A stretch of 64,000 nt of DNA from an uncultured Acinetobacter sp. Lineage in GTDB: Bacteria; Pseudomonadota; Gammaproteobacteria; Pseudomonadales; Moraxellaceae. The translations under genes and the position numbers were made by a program. The stretch is from positions 558,001 to 622,000 of the forward strand of contig CAJYTY010000008.1 of the NCBI GenBank assembly GCA_913777945.1, in the 5' to 3' direction. Below the pieces are notes generated by a model, which did not search any database, was not told the origin of the DNA, and saw only the letters and a list, made by a program, of their open reading frames with translations. Of the stretch, positions 46,822 through 55,415 are shown in pieces (position 1 is the stretch's first letter; the number at the start of each line of letters is the position of its first letter).

Positions 46822-47436
46822 TTATGAATTTGGACCATCAACACGCTCAATACTTACTTTGCCTGTACCCGCATTCGCGAGTCCAATGCGTTTAGCTGCT
46901 GCGTAAGATAAATCTACGACTCGATTGCCATGAAATGGACCTCGATCGTTGACTTTAACCACGACACTTTTGCCGTTGTCTTTATTGGTCACTCGAATGT
47001 AGCAATTCAGCGGCAGACTACGGTGTGCTGCAGTAAGCTCGTTCATGTCGAAAGTTTCACCGTTAGCCGTTTTACGACCATGAAACTGACGACCATACCA
47101 AGATGCGATACCGGTCTGGCTAAATTTACGAACAGTGTTCGATGCTACAGAATTTAATTTTTCAATCACTGAAGGCTCTTCTTCAGGGATCTCGATTTTA
47201 GCCGCGATAGTTTGACGACGGATTTTGTCACCCGAACTTTCGGTGATTGAAAGACTATTTAAATTAGAGAAATGGGAATTGAAGTTGTTCTGCGAATCTT
47301 TATTCAAGACGCGAGCAGCCAAACTTGAACCGTCTGCATCGCCATTAAGAGATGATGCGGGAACCATTTCTGCTTGTGACTGGATAACTGCCAGTCCAAT
47401 ACTGAGTGCTAAAGCGTACTTTAACGTTAACTGCAT
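46822..47436 (-). CDS. rlpA: RlpA-family septal ring lytic transglycosylase
   Basis: This 204-residue exported protein has a signal peptide (cleaved after SQA). A linker precedes a C-terminal double-psi beta-barrel of about 90 residues (GIASWYGRQFHGRKTANGE, KVNDRGPFHGNRVVDLSY). It cleaves denuded glycan strands in the periplasm, by analogy. No lipobox cysteine is visible, and there is no SPOR domain at the C-terminus, unlike the E. coli protein. It follows mltB and rodA in the same orientation, as part of an envelope gene cluster. Confidence 0.88.
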   Translation of the reverse strand: MQLTLKYALALSIGLAVIQSQAEMVPASSLNGDADGSSLAARVLNKDSQNNFNSHFSNLNSLSITESSGDKIRRQTIAAKIEIPEEEPSVIEKLNSVASNTVRKFSQTGIASWYGRQFHGRKTANGETFDMNELTAAHRSLPLNCYIRVTNKDNGKSVVVKVNDRGPFHGNRVVDLSYAAAKRIGLANAGTGKVSIERVDGPNS

Positions 47437-47717
47437 TACTTAAACTCCTAGAGACAATTCACAAGGCTTAGCAAGTAGCCAAAATAATGTGAACAGCCTA
47501 ATTTATTCACTTTTGCAATTGCTTTATGGAGGGGGATGATATTCATCGGCTTTGCAGAGTGTCTAGTGTTTGAAGTAAAAAAGTTACAAAAAGGACAAAA
47601 TCTCACAAAAAATGAGCAAAAAATAACCTAAATTGTAACATTAAGTTTAAAATGGCTATTTAGTGCTCTTTTTAACAAAAATATTTATTGACTTTTATGT
47701 ATTTTTAAAAAATTCCA

Positions 47718-48719
47718 TCATCTACTGGTGACTTCGGTACCCAACAACCAAACCGCTGTGGCATACATTCTGCTGCGGTTATAGGTCGTAATGACTTGAA
47801 AATTTGGATAGGTAATATAGTACATAGGACCATAATTTTCTTGTAATTGTATAACGTTGACCAAGTCAAGATCATCGATTTTCACAATCGGATTTAGCGG
47901 CGTAACACCTTGCGTTTTGAGTGCGCCATAAGGGGTAGGCTGGGTCAGATCCTTTGCAATAATTGTATCTGGCGTATTACCTGTATAACGTGCGGCAAAT
48001 CCAATAGGTTGATTTCGTTGCCAGCCATTTTGAGCAAGGTAATTTGCAATTGATGCAATTGCATCTTCAGCAGAATTGCGTAGGTCAATATGTCCGCTTG
48101 CATCGTAATCAACACCAAACTTGGTAATGTTGCTTGGCATAAATTGAGGATAACCAATTGCACCCGCATAAGAACCCACGATACTGTTGGTTGGGTAGCC
48201 TTCTTTATATGTCCAAGCGATCAAAGCACCTAATTCATCACTAAAATAATCTGCTCGGCGAGGGTAACCAAAAGCTAGAGTCGCAAGTGCGTCACGCGTG
48301 ATAAACGAGCCTTTGTTTGCGCCATAGCCTGTTTCGACCCCTAAGATACCTAAGATAATCGATTGCGGCACACCAAATTGCTGTTCTGCGCGGTTTAAAA
48401 CATCTGCATACTGATTTTTAAAACGTACACCACGCTGAATAGTACCTTCGCTCAAAAACATGGCTTTATAGTCATACCATGGCTTACTCTCACCCGGACG
48501 TGTCATGATGTTTAAAATATTGGGAAGATTTTTGGCGCCTGACATCGCATTGTCGACTTGCTCGGCAGTCAGACCATAAGTGGCCATGGTTTTTTGCTTA
48601 AAGCTTGGATAATTTGGATCGGTGATAAAGTCGTTCGCTTGAGAGCAGCTGGCAGTAAGAAAAAAACTGCCGAGAAGTAAAAAACGTCTAAATGGTTGCT
48701 TCACTACCATGTTCAACAT
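47718..48719 (-). CDS. mltB: Lytic murein transglycosylase B-like lipoprotein
   Basis: This 333-residue protein cleaves peptidoglycan glycan strands. Its signal peptide ends in lipobox LTAS-C (C25), so it would be a lipoprotein, probably in the outer membrane. The catalytic Glu is in GVETGYG (about 129), with the GAIGYPQFMPS motif later. The MltB/SLT family 3 fold fits the length. An alternative ATG lies at codon 4. It follows rodA by 38 bp on the same strand, suggesting joint transcription. Confidence 0.92.
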   Translation of the reverse strand: MLNMVVKQPFRRFLLLGSFFLTASCSQANDFITDPNYPSFKQKTMATYGLTAEQVDNAMSGAKNLPNILNIMTRPGESKPWYDYKAMFLSEGTIQRGVRFKNQYADVLNRAEQQFGVPQSIILGILGVETGYGANKGSFITRDALATLAFGYPRRADYFSDELGALIAWTYKEGYPTNSIVGSYAGAIGYPQFMPSNITKFGVDYDASGHIDLRNSAEDAIASIANYLAQNGWQRNQPIGFAARYTGNTPDTIIAKDLTQPTPYGALKTQGVTPLNPIVKIDDLDLVNVIQLQENYGPMYYITYPNFQVITTYNRSRMYATAVWLLGTEVTSR

Positions 48720-48757
48720 AGTATTATAAATTCCTGAATTAAAATAAAAAAATATAA

Positions 48758-49900
48758 TTATCGATGGGTGTGGATCGACATAACCAGTCCAAAAGTCGCC
48801 ATCAAGGTAATAATTGCGGTGCCGCCATAGCTCATGAACGGTAGCGGTACACCCACTACGGGTAAAATACCACTAACCATGCCAGCATTTACAAATACAT
48901 AAACAAAAAAGGACAAACCTAACGACCCTGCAACAAGGCGGCCGTAGTTATGAAAGCACTGTAATCCAATTTGGAATGTTCTAAAAATAATTGCAAAATA
49001 CAGCAGCACTAATATGGTGACACCAATCAAACCAAATTCTTCGGAGTAGGCTGCAATAATAAAGTCGGTATGACCCTCAGGTAAAAAGTGTAAATGTGAT
49101 TGTGTGCCTTCTAAAAAGCCTTTACCTGAAAATCCACCTGAACCAATGGCTGTTTTTGATTGAATAATATTCCAGCCTGTACCGAGCGCATCTGCCTCGG
49201 GGTTCAAGAGTGTGAGTACACGTTGTCGCTGATAATCATGTAACAAAAATTCCCACGCAATTGGGATTAAAAGTCCTGCGCCAGCAACAGCAGCACCAAT
49301 GAGTTTCCAAGAGAGCCCGCTTAAAAACAACACAAATAACCCACTGGCCAATACCAGTAAAGATGTACCCAAGTCAGGTTGTTCTGCAATTAGGAGAAAT
49401 GGAATTCCCACCAAAAGCATGGTGATCATGACATTAGGAACGCTCGGCGGAAGCGGTTTACGCGATAAAAACCACGCCACCATCATTGGCATACCGATTT
49501 TCATGAACTCACTGGGTTGTACACTTCCGAAACCGGGAATATCAATCCAGCGCTGTGCACCCATGCGAATTTCACCAAATACCATTACAGCAATCAGTGA
49601 AAAGAGGCCAAACAGATAAAAGTAAGGAGAAAATGCTTGATAAACCTTCGGTGGAATTTGTGCGAGCGTCAACATGACAATAAAGCCAATTCCAAAGCTC
49701 ATGGCTTGCTTAGAGACTAACCCGATATCTTGTGCAGAGGCACTATATAAGACAGTCAGCCCAAGACAGGCATTTAAAATCAAAAAAGAACATAACCAAG
49801 GATCAATATGTAATCTTTGCCATTTGGATGGAAGCATTGCTGTGCTTAAGCCATCGCGCGGCGCCTGGCGTAGAAATTTGTATTGAGAGCTTGGAGACAT
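48758..49900 (-). CDS. rodA: Rod-shape SEDS glycosyltransferase RodA
   Basis: This 380-residue integral membrane peptidoglycan polymerase of the elongasome has about ten helices. Signature regions are FGEIRMGAQRWIDIPGFGSVQPSE near residue 110, where GAQRWI and QPSE are conserved, and the loop FLPEGHTDFIIAAYSEEFG. GGTAIITL near the end is also typical. It is paired in function with a class B penicillin-binding protein, which is not in the window. Downstream are mltB and rlpA. Confidence 0.94.
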   Translation of the reverse strand: MSPSSQYKFLRQAPRDGLSTAMLPSKWQRLHIDPWLCSFLILNACLGLTVLYSASAQDIGLVSKQAMSFGIGFIVMLTLAQIPPKVYQAFSPYFYLFGLFSLIAVMVFGEIRMGAQRWIDIPGFGSVQPSEFMKIGMPMMVAWFLSRKPLPPSVPNVMITMLLVGIPFLLIAEQPDLGTSLLVLASGLFVLFLSGLSWKLIGAAVAGAGLLIPIAWEFLLHDYQRQRVLTLLNPEADALGTGWNIIQSKTAIGSGGFSGKGFLEGTQSHLHFLPEGHTDFIIAAYSEEFGLIGVTILVLLYFAIIFRTFQIGLQCFHNYGRLVAGSLGLSFFVYVFVNAGMVSGILPVVGVPLPFMSYGGTAIITLMATFGLVMSIHTHR

Positions 49901-49984
49901 AAGGTTTTACAAAGGAATAATCAATGCATGGCGCATGCTAACATATCCCTTAATTTAGGCAATCTATATCCATATTTTGCAATA

Positions 49985-50012
49985 AAAAAACCTGGAAAAT
50001 TCCAGGTTTTTT
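49985..50012 (-). terminator. Rho-independent terminator between 50-kb hypothetical gene and rodA
   Basis: AAAAAACCTGGAA and TTCCAGGTTTTTT form a 13-bp perfect stem with a 2-4 nt loop. It lies just past the stop codon at 50023 and separates the queF-side transcript from rodA. Confidence 0.88.
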
Positions 50013-50022
50013 GCGCTATGTT

Positions 50023-50676
50023 TTAGTTGCTAAAAAATAACGTATCATGATACTCAGCGAGCGCTTTTAACTCTAAGCGATTTAGATTTGGAATCAGCTT
50101 GTCGATGGCGATATGAACGGCTTTAGTCACTGCGGCGGCGCCAATATCTGCAGCCTTGCGTTTGATCATGCCTAAATCCAGTGTTTTATTAAATTCAATC
50201 ATAAAATGACGGATCGTGGCATCTGCAAATTGCTTATAAAGTTCAGCCAGAGCTTGCTTGTCGACAGCATTACCTGCTTGAATTTCGGCAAAACTATGCT
50301 TCAGATTTGTGACCAAACCTGGATCAAGCGACTCACCGACTTTATATTCTCCTTCAGTGGTTTTAAATAAACTACGTTCGGAAAACTCGATGGACTGTTT
50401 TACAACATCATTGGGCGCTTTGCTTAAAAGTTGTTTGAGCAAAACGGCAACGGTTGATTTGACATAGCCTGCCAATTTTTCAGCGGTTTCACGCTTATCG
50501 CTCTCTGGAAAGCGACGAACAAGTTCGATTAAAAGCGCATCAATAATTTCATCATTGATTTGTAGGGCTACCTGATCGCGTAATGGATACAGTGGCTCAC
50601 TTGAGTTCTTTTTTTCGATACCTGTCTGAATATTTTTAAGCAATGCTTCAGATGGAGTAAAACCAAAAAATGGCAT
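50023..50676 (-). CDS. Uncharacterised helical protein
   Basis: This is a 217-residue protein with no domain I recognise. It is predicted to be almost wholly alpha-helical with many charged residues (RFPESDKRETAEKLAG) and no signal peptide or membrane segment. It opens MPFFGFTPSEALLKN. It is the last gene of the leftward set ABC ATPase, permease, queF, with a 22-bp gap to queF, so it is probably co-transcribed, and it ends before a strong terminator. No function can be assigned. Confidence 0.65.
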   Translation of the reverse strand: MPFFGFTPSEALLKNIQTGIEKKNSSEPLYPLRDQVALQINDEIIDALLIELVRRFPESDKRETAEKLAGYVKSTVAVLLKQLLSKAPNDVVKQSIEFSERSLFKTTEGEYKVGESLDPGLVTNLKHSFAEIQAGNAVDKQALAELYKQFADATIRHFMIEFNKTLDLGMIKRKAADIGAAAVTKAVHIAIDKLIPNLNRLELKALAEYHDTLFFSN

Positions 50677-50698
50677 GTCTGATCCTCAATTATTGATT

Positions 50699-51514
50699 TT
50701 ATTGTCGGGCCAATCGAATAGGGCTTGGCATCCATGACAAGTCAGATACACGACACGGATTAATGTCTAAACCACCGCGTCGCGTATAGGTTGCATACAC
50801 CATCAGTTTTTCAGGCTTTAAGTTTTGCCATATGTCGGCGTACATCTGCTCGACGCATTGCTCATGAAAGCCATTGTGCTGACGATAAGAAATAATATAC
50901 GCGAGAATACTGTTATAACAAGGCTTAATACCTTGATAACGAATGAAAACTGTTCCCCAATCCGGCTGTCCAGTCACAGGACAATTACTGCGTAATAGAT
51001 GTGAATATAAATTCACTTCGATTTGTGACTGGTCATCAGCATCTAGCGCAAGCAAGCTTGCATCTGGATGTGACTCCAAGCGTGTTGGTTTGAATTGATC
51101 GATACAGATTCCAGACGGTTGGCTGATCTCGAGCGTATCTACATCAAACAACTCAAAGCCGACCTTTGCATTGGCAGCTTGACTCAAATCTTTTTCAACA
51201 AGGTCAATTAGTGATGCTTTAGACACAAAACGATGAAAGTTTAGACTATTAAAGTATAACTTTAATGATTTTGACTCGATCAGATTTTCAGAGGTTGCGG
51301 GAAGGGTAATCCGTCCAATTGCAACTTGTGGAATCCCGTCTTGATTGAGCCAAGAAAGCTCAAAAACATGCCACCAATCTTTGCCCTGAGAAACACCTGT
51401 AATGTTTGCATATTGTTCACGTGAAGATGAACGTGAAATAGGAAACAAAATGCCGGGTTCATAAGTTGTTGGATATTCTGTTTCTTTACCTAAAAGAGAT
51501 TTTTCTACACTCAT
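50699..51514 (-). CDS. queF: NADPH-dependent 7-cyano-7-deazaguanine reductase QueF
   Basis: This 271-residue enzyme makes preQ1 from preQ0 in queuosine synthesis. The thioimide cysteine is C178 in SNCPVTGQPDWG, and the tail has NGFHEQCVEQMYADIW with the catalytic histidine region. ESKSLKLYFNS is the QueF motif. This is the two-domain, E. coli-like long form. Its ATG overlaps the permease stop (ATGA, 51511-51514), so it is translated together with the ABC exporter. Confidence 0.94.
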   Translation of the reverse strand: MSVEKSLLGKETEYPTTYEPGILFPISRSSSREQYANITGVSQGKDWWHVFELSWLNQDGIPQVAIGRITLPATSENLIESKSLKLYFNSLNFHRFVSKASLIDLVEKDLSQAANAKVGFELFDVDTLEISQPSGICIDQFKPTRLESHPDASLLALDADDQSQIEVNLYSHLLRSNCPVTGQPDWGTVFIRYQGIKPCYNSILAYIISYRQHNGFHEQCVEQMYADIWQNLKPEKLMVYATYTRRGGLDINPCRVSDLSWMPSPIRLARQ

Positions 51515-52284
51515 TCACGCATTCCTGAACCACGAGAAAGTAAATAATACGCTACGCCATATAAAAGAACGCAGCACACGGTCACCACAATCAGTGACAA
51601 TGAAACGTTGACATCGCTCTGACCCAAAATGCCATAGCGAAATGCATTGACCATATACACAATTGGATTGATCAACGATAATTTTTGCCAAAATGGCCCC
51701 AAAGCACTAATGGCGTAGAATACGCCACCTAAATACGTTAAAGGGGTAAGAACAAAAGTGGGAATAATCGAGATATCATCAAACGATTTGGCATATACGG
51801 CATTGATGAATCCACCTAAAGCGAACAAAAAGGATGTGACCAAGACGGTATAAATAGTCACAAACCAGTTATGTATATAAAGGTCGGTAAAAAATAGGCT
51901 CATCATGGTCACAATAATGCCCACCAAAACCCCACGAAACACGCCTCCAACCACATAGCCCCACAAAATGAGGTGTAAAGGTACCGGGCTCATGATCAGT
52001 TCTTCAATGCTTTTTTGAAACTTAGCACTAAAAAAGCTTGACGAGACATTTGCATAACTGTTGGTAATGATAGCCATCATGATCAGACCCGGCACAATAA
52101 ACTGCATGTAGCTGAATCCACCCATTTGACCGACACGAGAACCGACCAGATTACCAAAGATAATAAAGTACAGGCTCATGGTGATGGCAGGTGGTAGCAG
52201 TGTTTGAGGCCAAATCCGCATAAAACGACGGATTTCTTTACGTACTAAGGTACCGAAGGCTGTACAGAGCTGACTAAAATTCAT
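51511..52284 (-). CDS. ABC-2 type exporter permease
   Basis: This 257-residue membrane protein of the ABC-2/YadH type has six predicted segments. Typical features are FIVPGLIMMAIITNSYANVS and PTFVLTPLTYLGGVFYAISALGPFWQ with the conserved LTYLGG. It is the membrane part of an exporter, with the ATPase gene 4 bp overlapped upstream. The substrate is unknown; a polyketide, drug or polysaccharide-type cargo has been suggested for this group generally. Confidence 0.88.
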   Translation of the reverse strand: MNFSQLCTAFGTLVRKEIRRFMRIWPQTLLPPAITMSLYFIIFGNLVGSRVGQMGGFSYMQFIVPGLIMMAIITNSYANVSSSFFSAKFQKSIEELIMSPVPLHLILWGYVVGGVFRGVLVGIIVTMMSLFFTDLYIHNWFVTIYTVLVTSFLFALGGFINAVYAKSFDDISIIPTFVLTPLTYLGGVFYAISALGPFWQKLSLINPIVYMVNAFRYGILGQSDVNVSLSLIVVTVCCVLLYGVAYYLLSRGSGMRE

Positions 52285-53225
52285 TGTGCCGCTCCTTGTT
52301 GCTCTAGATTTTTTTCGACCATACGTACAAATAATTCTTCAAGTCGGTTGGACTTATTGCGCATACTGCGGACTTGAATGCCTTGTGCTTCTAAAAGCTG
52401 AAACAAATCATTCATACTGTGTGCTTTATCTAGTGTCACTTCAAGTGTCAGCGGATCGATCAAATTAAAGCGCACCCCAATAATGTTAAGATCATTCGAT
52501 AGTTCAACTGGTTCTGCCAGATCAAAAATAAAAGACTCTTCACTTAACTGATTTAAGAAGCTTTTCATCGTGGTGTCTTCTTTAATCACGCCCCGATCAA
52601 TAATTGCAATGCGGCGACATAACATTTCGGCTTCTTCAAGATAATGCGTGGTTAAAATGATTGAAGTACCGGCGTTATTCATCTCGACTAGAAAATCCCA
52701 CATCGAACGGCGCAACTCGATATCGACACCTGCGGTAGGTTCATCGAGGATCAGTAACTTTGGTTCGTGCATCATGGCTCTGGCAATCATTAGTCGACGC
52801 TTCATACCGCCAGAAAGCATTCTGGCTTGCATGTTGCGCTTTTCCCAAAGCCCTAATTTTTCGAGATACAATTCTGCGCGCTGCTCGGCAAGTTTTTTAG
52901 GGATGCCGTAATAACCAGCCTGTGTCACCAGAATATCGAAGGTCTTTTCAAAATGGCCAAAATTAAACTCTTGTGGCACAACACCTAAGCATTGTTTTGC
53001 ACGGGAAGGTTGCTTGTCTAAATCATGGCCAAAAATATTGACCTCACCAGCACTTTTTTTTGTTAAGGAACTGATGATACTGATGGTGGTCGATTTTCCA
53101 GCACCGTTTGGACCTAGAAGCGCATAAAATTCACCTTCCGGAACAGTTAGGTTGATTCCTTTTAAGGCTTGAAATCCATTACGATAAGTTTTGGACAAAT
53201 CACGTAATATCAAGGCATCAGTCAT
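52281..53225 (-). CDS. ABC exporter ATP-binding subunit
   Basis: This 314-residue ATPase has Walker A GPNGAGKST (38-46), Q-loop VVPQEF, signature LSGGM (137-141), Walker B LLILDEP (about 156-162) and the H-loop TTHYLEEAE. A C-terminal extension of about 90 residues is typical for YadG-like exporters. It heads the leftward set ATPase-permease-queF-50023 gene. Its stop and the permease ATG overlap by 4 bp. The exported substrate is unknown. Confidence 0.9.
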   Translation of the reverse strand: MTDALILRDLSKTYRNGFQALKGINLTVPEGEFYALLGPNGAGKSTTISIISSLTKKSAGEVNIFGHDLDKQPSRAKQCLGVVPQEFNFGHFEKTFDILVTQAGYYGIPKKLAEQRAELYLEKLGLWEKRNMQARMLSGGMKRRLMIARAMMHEPKLLILDEPTAGVDIELRRSMWDFLVEMNNAGTSIILTTHYLEEAEMLCRRIAIIDRGVIKEDTTMKSFLNQLSEESFIFDLAEPVELSNDLNIIGVRFNLIDPLTLEVTLDKAHSMNDLFQLLEAQGIQVRSMRNKSNRLEELFVRMVEKNLEQQGAAQ

Positions 53226-53550
53226 GAAACGCTCACACTTAATTTAATAGTACTATTTTGAGTGATATCGAAAAATAAACCAAGTGATAAGATGGGATTG
53301 AGCGGAACGAAATATAGAACGCTGAAAAAACAGACATACTATGTGATGTGTAATATAGTTATTTAGCATGATGCTTTTTAAAATTGTTAAGTAAAACGAA
53401 ACAATAAGCATAAAATAGGATACATTATGTATTTTAAGAAATATAAAAAAACACTTATGATATATTGGAACGTGTGATCTAGAAGCACTTTGGCATAAAC
53501 TATTAGATGACAAAAGGCTTAAGTTGATAAATTAAGATTAAGATAGAGTT
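53226..53550. other. AT-rich intergenic region at the accessory boundary
   Basis: About 325 bp between divergent genes. It is clearly more AT-rich than the ABC genes to the left, marking the start of the accessory-looking segment. I see no RNA gene; a minus-strand frame of 86 codons here has no credible features. Confidence 0.4.
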
Positions 53551-53811
53551 ATGAATAATCGACACGTTACTTTACAGGATAAATATTCGAACATTCACCA
53601 TCTTATGCGAGTGAAAGACCTTATTGTAGATCCAATCAAGAAAACTGAAACGTGTCAGTGGTTATGGATTTATAAAACAACATCGGAGTTTTTTCCTTTC
53701 GAGTTATGGACCCAACTTGATCGTGTTCAAGTGAATGAGAAATTAGTTTATAAGGATCTTACCTTTAAGGTTATTCACATTGACGATGAAGATCATCCGC
53801 TATTCTCTTGA
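53551..53811 (+). CDS. Small uncharacterised protein
   Basis: This is an 86-residue protein without a domain I know. It is hydrophilic, with aromatic residues grouped in WLWIYKTTSEFFPFELW and an acidic end (IDDEDHPLF). No signal peptide or membrane segment is visible. The ribosome-binding site is weak. It stands alone between the ABC operon and the stress protein gene, so it may be a real orphan or a remnant. Confidence 0.45.
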   Translation: MNNRHVTLQDKYSNIHHLMRVKDLIVDPIKKTETCQWLWIYKTTSEFFPFELWTQLDRVQVNEKLVYKDLTFKVIHIDDEDHPLFS

Positions 53812-53934
53812 ACTGATGCGAAATTAACATGAACTGACGATTGTGTATCGAAATACAACACACCATGAACAGGATGAAATTTAAATATCTGAATAAATAG
53901 GCCATATTGATATTTTTACATTGAAGAAAATATC

Positions 53935-54417
53935 ATGGATAACACTTTAAACGATTACGAAAAAATTGAAAAACTGATCCAGCATAGTCGAATTGTGATG
54001 GTTACTTTTACTAATCATGACGGACACTTACATAGTGCGCCTATGACCAGACAAAATAAATCATTTGACGGTAATGTATTTTTTATCGGAGCCAAACACT
54101 CCGAATTAGTTCAAAGTATTACATCACAGCCAGAAGTTAACCTTGCTTATTCGGGTAGTGATTCTTTTGTATCCATCAGCGGTAAGGCGCAGTGTATTAA
54201 TGATCCACAGTTGCTCGAAGAACTCTGGTCGCCTGCTTATCAAGTCTTCTTTAAAGAAGGTTTACACGATCCTGATATTCAACTGATTCAAGTCACATGT
54301 CATGGTGCGCAATATTGGGAAGGGGATGGAAAACTTGTGACGTTATTTAAGCTCGCCAAAGCTTCAGTTACGGGAGAGCAAGACAATCTGGGTGAATCGA
54401 AATCTATGCGATTATAA
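53935..54417 (+). CDS. Pyridoxamine 5'-phosphate oxidase-like general stress protein
   Basis: This 160-residue protein has the split-barrel flavin-binding fold of the PNPOx/general stress protein 26 group. Landmarks are RIVMVTFTNHDGHLHSAPM near residues 20-38, NVFFIGAKHSELVQS, and VSISGKAQCINDPQL, then WSPAYQVFFKEG and YWEGDGKL at the end. It probably binds FMN or F420-like cofactor. The ribosome-binding site is weak. It is convergent with the first BLUF gene. Confidence 0.88.
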   Translation: MDNTLNDYEKIEKLIQHSRIVMVTFTNHDGHLHSAPMTRQNKSFDGNVFFIGAKHSELVQSITSQPEVNLAYSGSDSFVSISGKAQCINDPQLLEELWSPAYQVFFKEGLHDPDIQLIQVTCHGAQYWEGDGKLVTLFKLAKASVTGEQDNLGESKSMRL

Positions 54418-54461
54418 GCCATTGATCTGTTAATTGTATAAGCGCCGTAGAGATGGGCTTT

Positions 54462-54929
54462 TTACAGGTAAGGGTTAATTCCTCGCTGATGAAGCCCTAC
54501 CTTGCGGCGCAGCTTAGTTTGCTCTTCTTGCAGTAACTCATTCACAAATTGGGGTAGAACATCCTCATTCAACATGGAGGGATGAAAACCATCTGCATTG
54601 AGCTGTTGGAAAAAAAGGTCAATTTTAGAGCTTTTTTGAACATATTTCATCGACCATTTTTTAAAATAAATTCTTTTAATTTCAATGGCTTCAAACACAT
54701 TAATTTCATGGTGACGAGGGTCTTGCATTATGCGTTGCATAAGATCGTTTAAGATTTCCTCTTCACCTTCAAGGCACTGGAAAAATGCATTATTGGCATA
54801 ATACAGTACACCATAAATTTGGTGCTTTGCATTGAAATCACGAGCCTTACTTAAAATATCATTCAGATCTTCAATCAAATCGCCAGCATCCACTGGTCGT
54901 ATGCTGGAGTAGCACAGTCTTATTTTCAT
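54462..54929 (-). CDS. BLUF-domain blue-light photoreceptor
   Basis: This 155-residue protein is a FAD-binding blue-light sensor almost entirely made of one BLUF domain. The photocycle residues are in place: Tyr7 (LCYSS), Asn33 (DFNAKH), Gln51 (FFQCLEG), and Trp92/Met94 (KKWSMKY). These positions match BlsA of A. baumannii, which regulates motility, iron uptake and biofilm. The helical C-terminal part (residues 100-155) would contact partners. A second BLUF gene lies 33 bp upstream on the same strand. Confidence 0.93.
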   Translation of the reverse strand: MKIRLCYSSIRPVDAGDLIEDLNDILSKARDFNAKHQIYGVLYYANNAFFQCLEGEEEILNDLMQRIMQDPRHHEINVFEAIEIKRIYFKKWSMKYVQKSSKIDLFFQQLNADGFHPSMLNEDVLPQFVNELLQEEQTKLRRKVGLHQRGINPYL

Positions 54930-54962
54930 TAACTACGTCCTGCTATTGAGAATAAATCGAAA

Positions 54963-55415
54963 TCAAATTTTAGGATGATGATACTGGTTTGCCAACGTGT
55001 GCGGTTCTTCACTTAAAAGCTGGATGAATGACGGTATTGTTGAGTCAGACAAAAGATAAGGGTTAAATTCATCTAGATGGGTCTGTTGGAAAAAATCAGC
55101 TAACCGTTTATTTACAGGTGCAAACTTCATGCTCCAATGTTTAAAAAGACGCTGTTGCATCGATTCACGATATAGAATTTCACAATTTTGATGTCGGGAA
55201 TCTTTAAGAATATGTTGATAAAAAAGCGTATCGATTTTCGATTGTTCACCTTCTAGGCACTGCACAAAGTAACCATATCCGTAATATAGTACACCTGTTA
55301 TTTCATTTCTAGAATTAAAATCAACAGCAGTGTCTAAAATATCAATCAGATCTTGCTTTAATTCTGGGTGTAGATGACTTGCTTTACTTGCGTACAAGAT
55401 TCTAACCATTTCCAT
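54963..55415 (-). CDS. Second BLUF-domain photoreceptor
   Basis: This is a 150-residue BLUF protein. Counting from ATG 55415, Tyr8 (ILYASKA), Asn34 (DFNSRN), Gln52 (FVQCLEG) and the Trp/Met pair in FKHWSMKF are conserved, so flavin photochemistry is likely. The start is set at 55415, where GGA lies 7 bp upstream; longer frames upstream do not look coding. Sequence differs widely from the neighbour outside the core. The two genes may be one transcript. A downstream partner is unknown. Confidence 0.9.
   Translation of the reverse strand: MEMVRILYASKASHLHPELKQDLIDILDTAVDFNSRNEITGVLYYGYGYFVQCLEGEQSKIDTLFYQHILKDSRHQNCEILYRESMQQRLFKHWSMKFAPVNKRLADFFQQTHLDEFNPYLLSDSTIPSFIQLLSEEPHTLANQYHHPKI

Noticed and set aside
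49299..49619. Plus-strand frame of 106 codons inside rodA
   Set aside because: Entirely antisense to RodA helices, with no ribosome-binding site.
53253..53513. Minus-strand frame of 86 codons upstream of the ABC genes
   Set aside because: No Shine-Dalgarno site, AT-driven Phe/Ile content and position in the ABC operon's promoter region.
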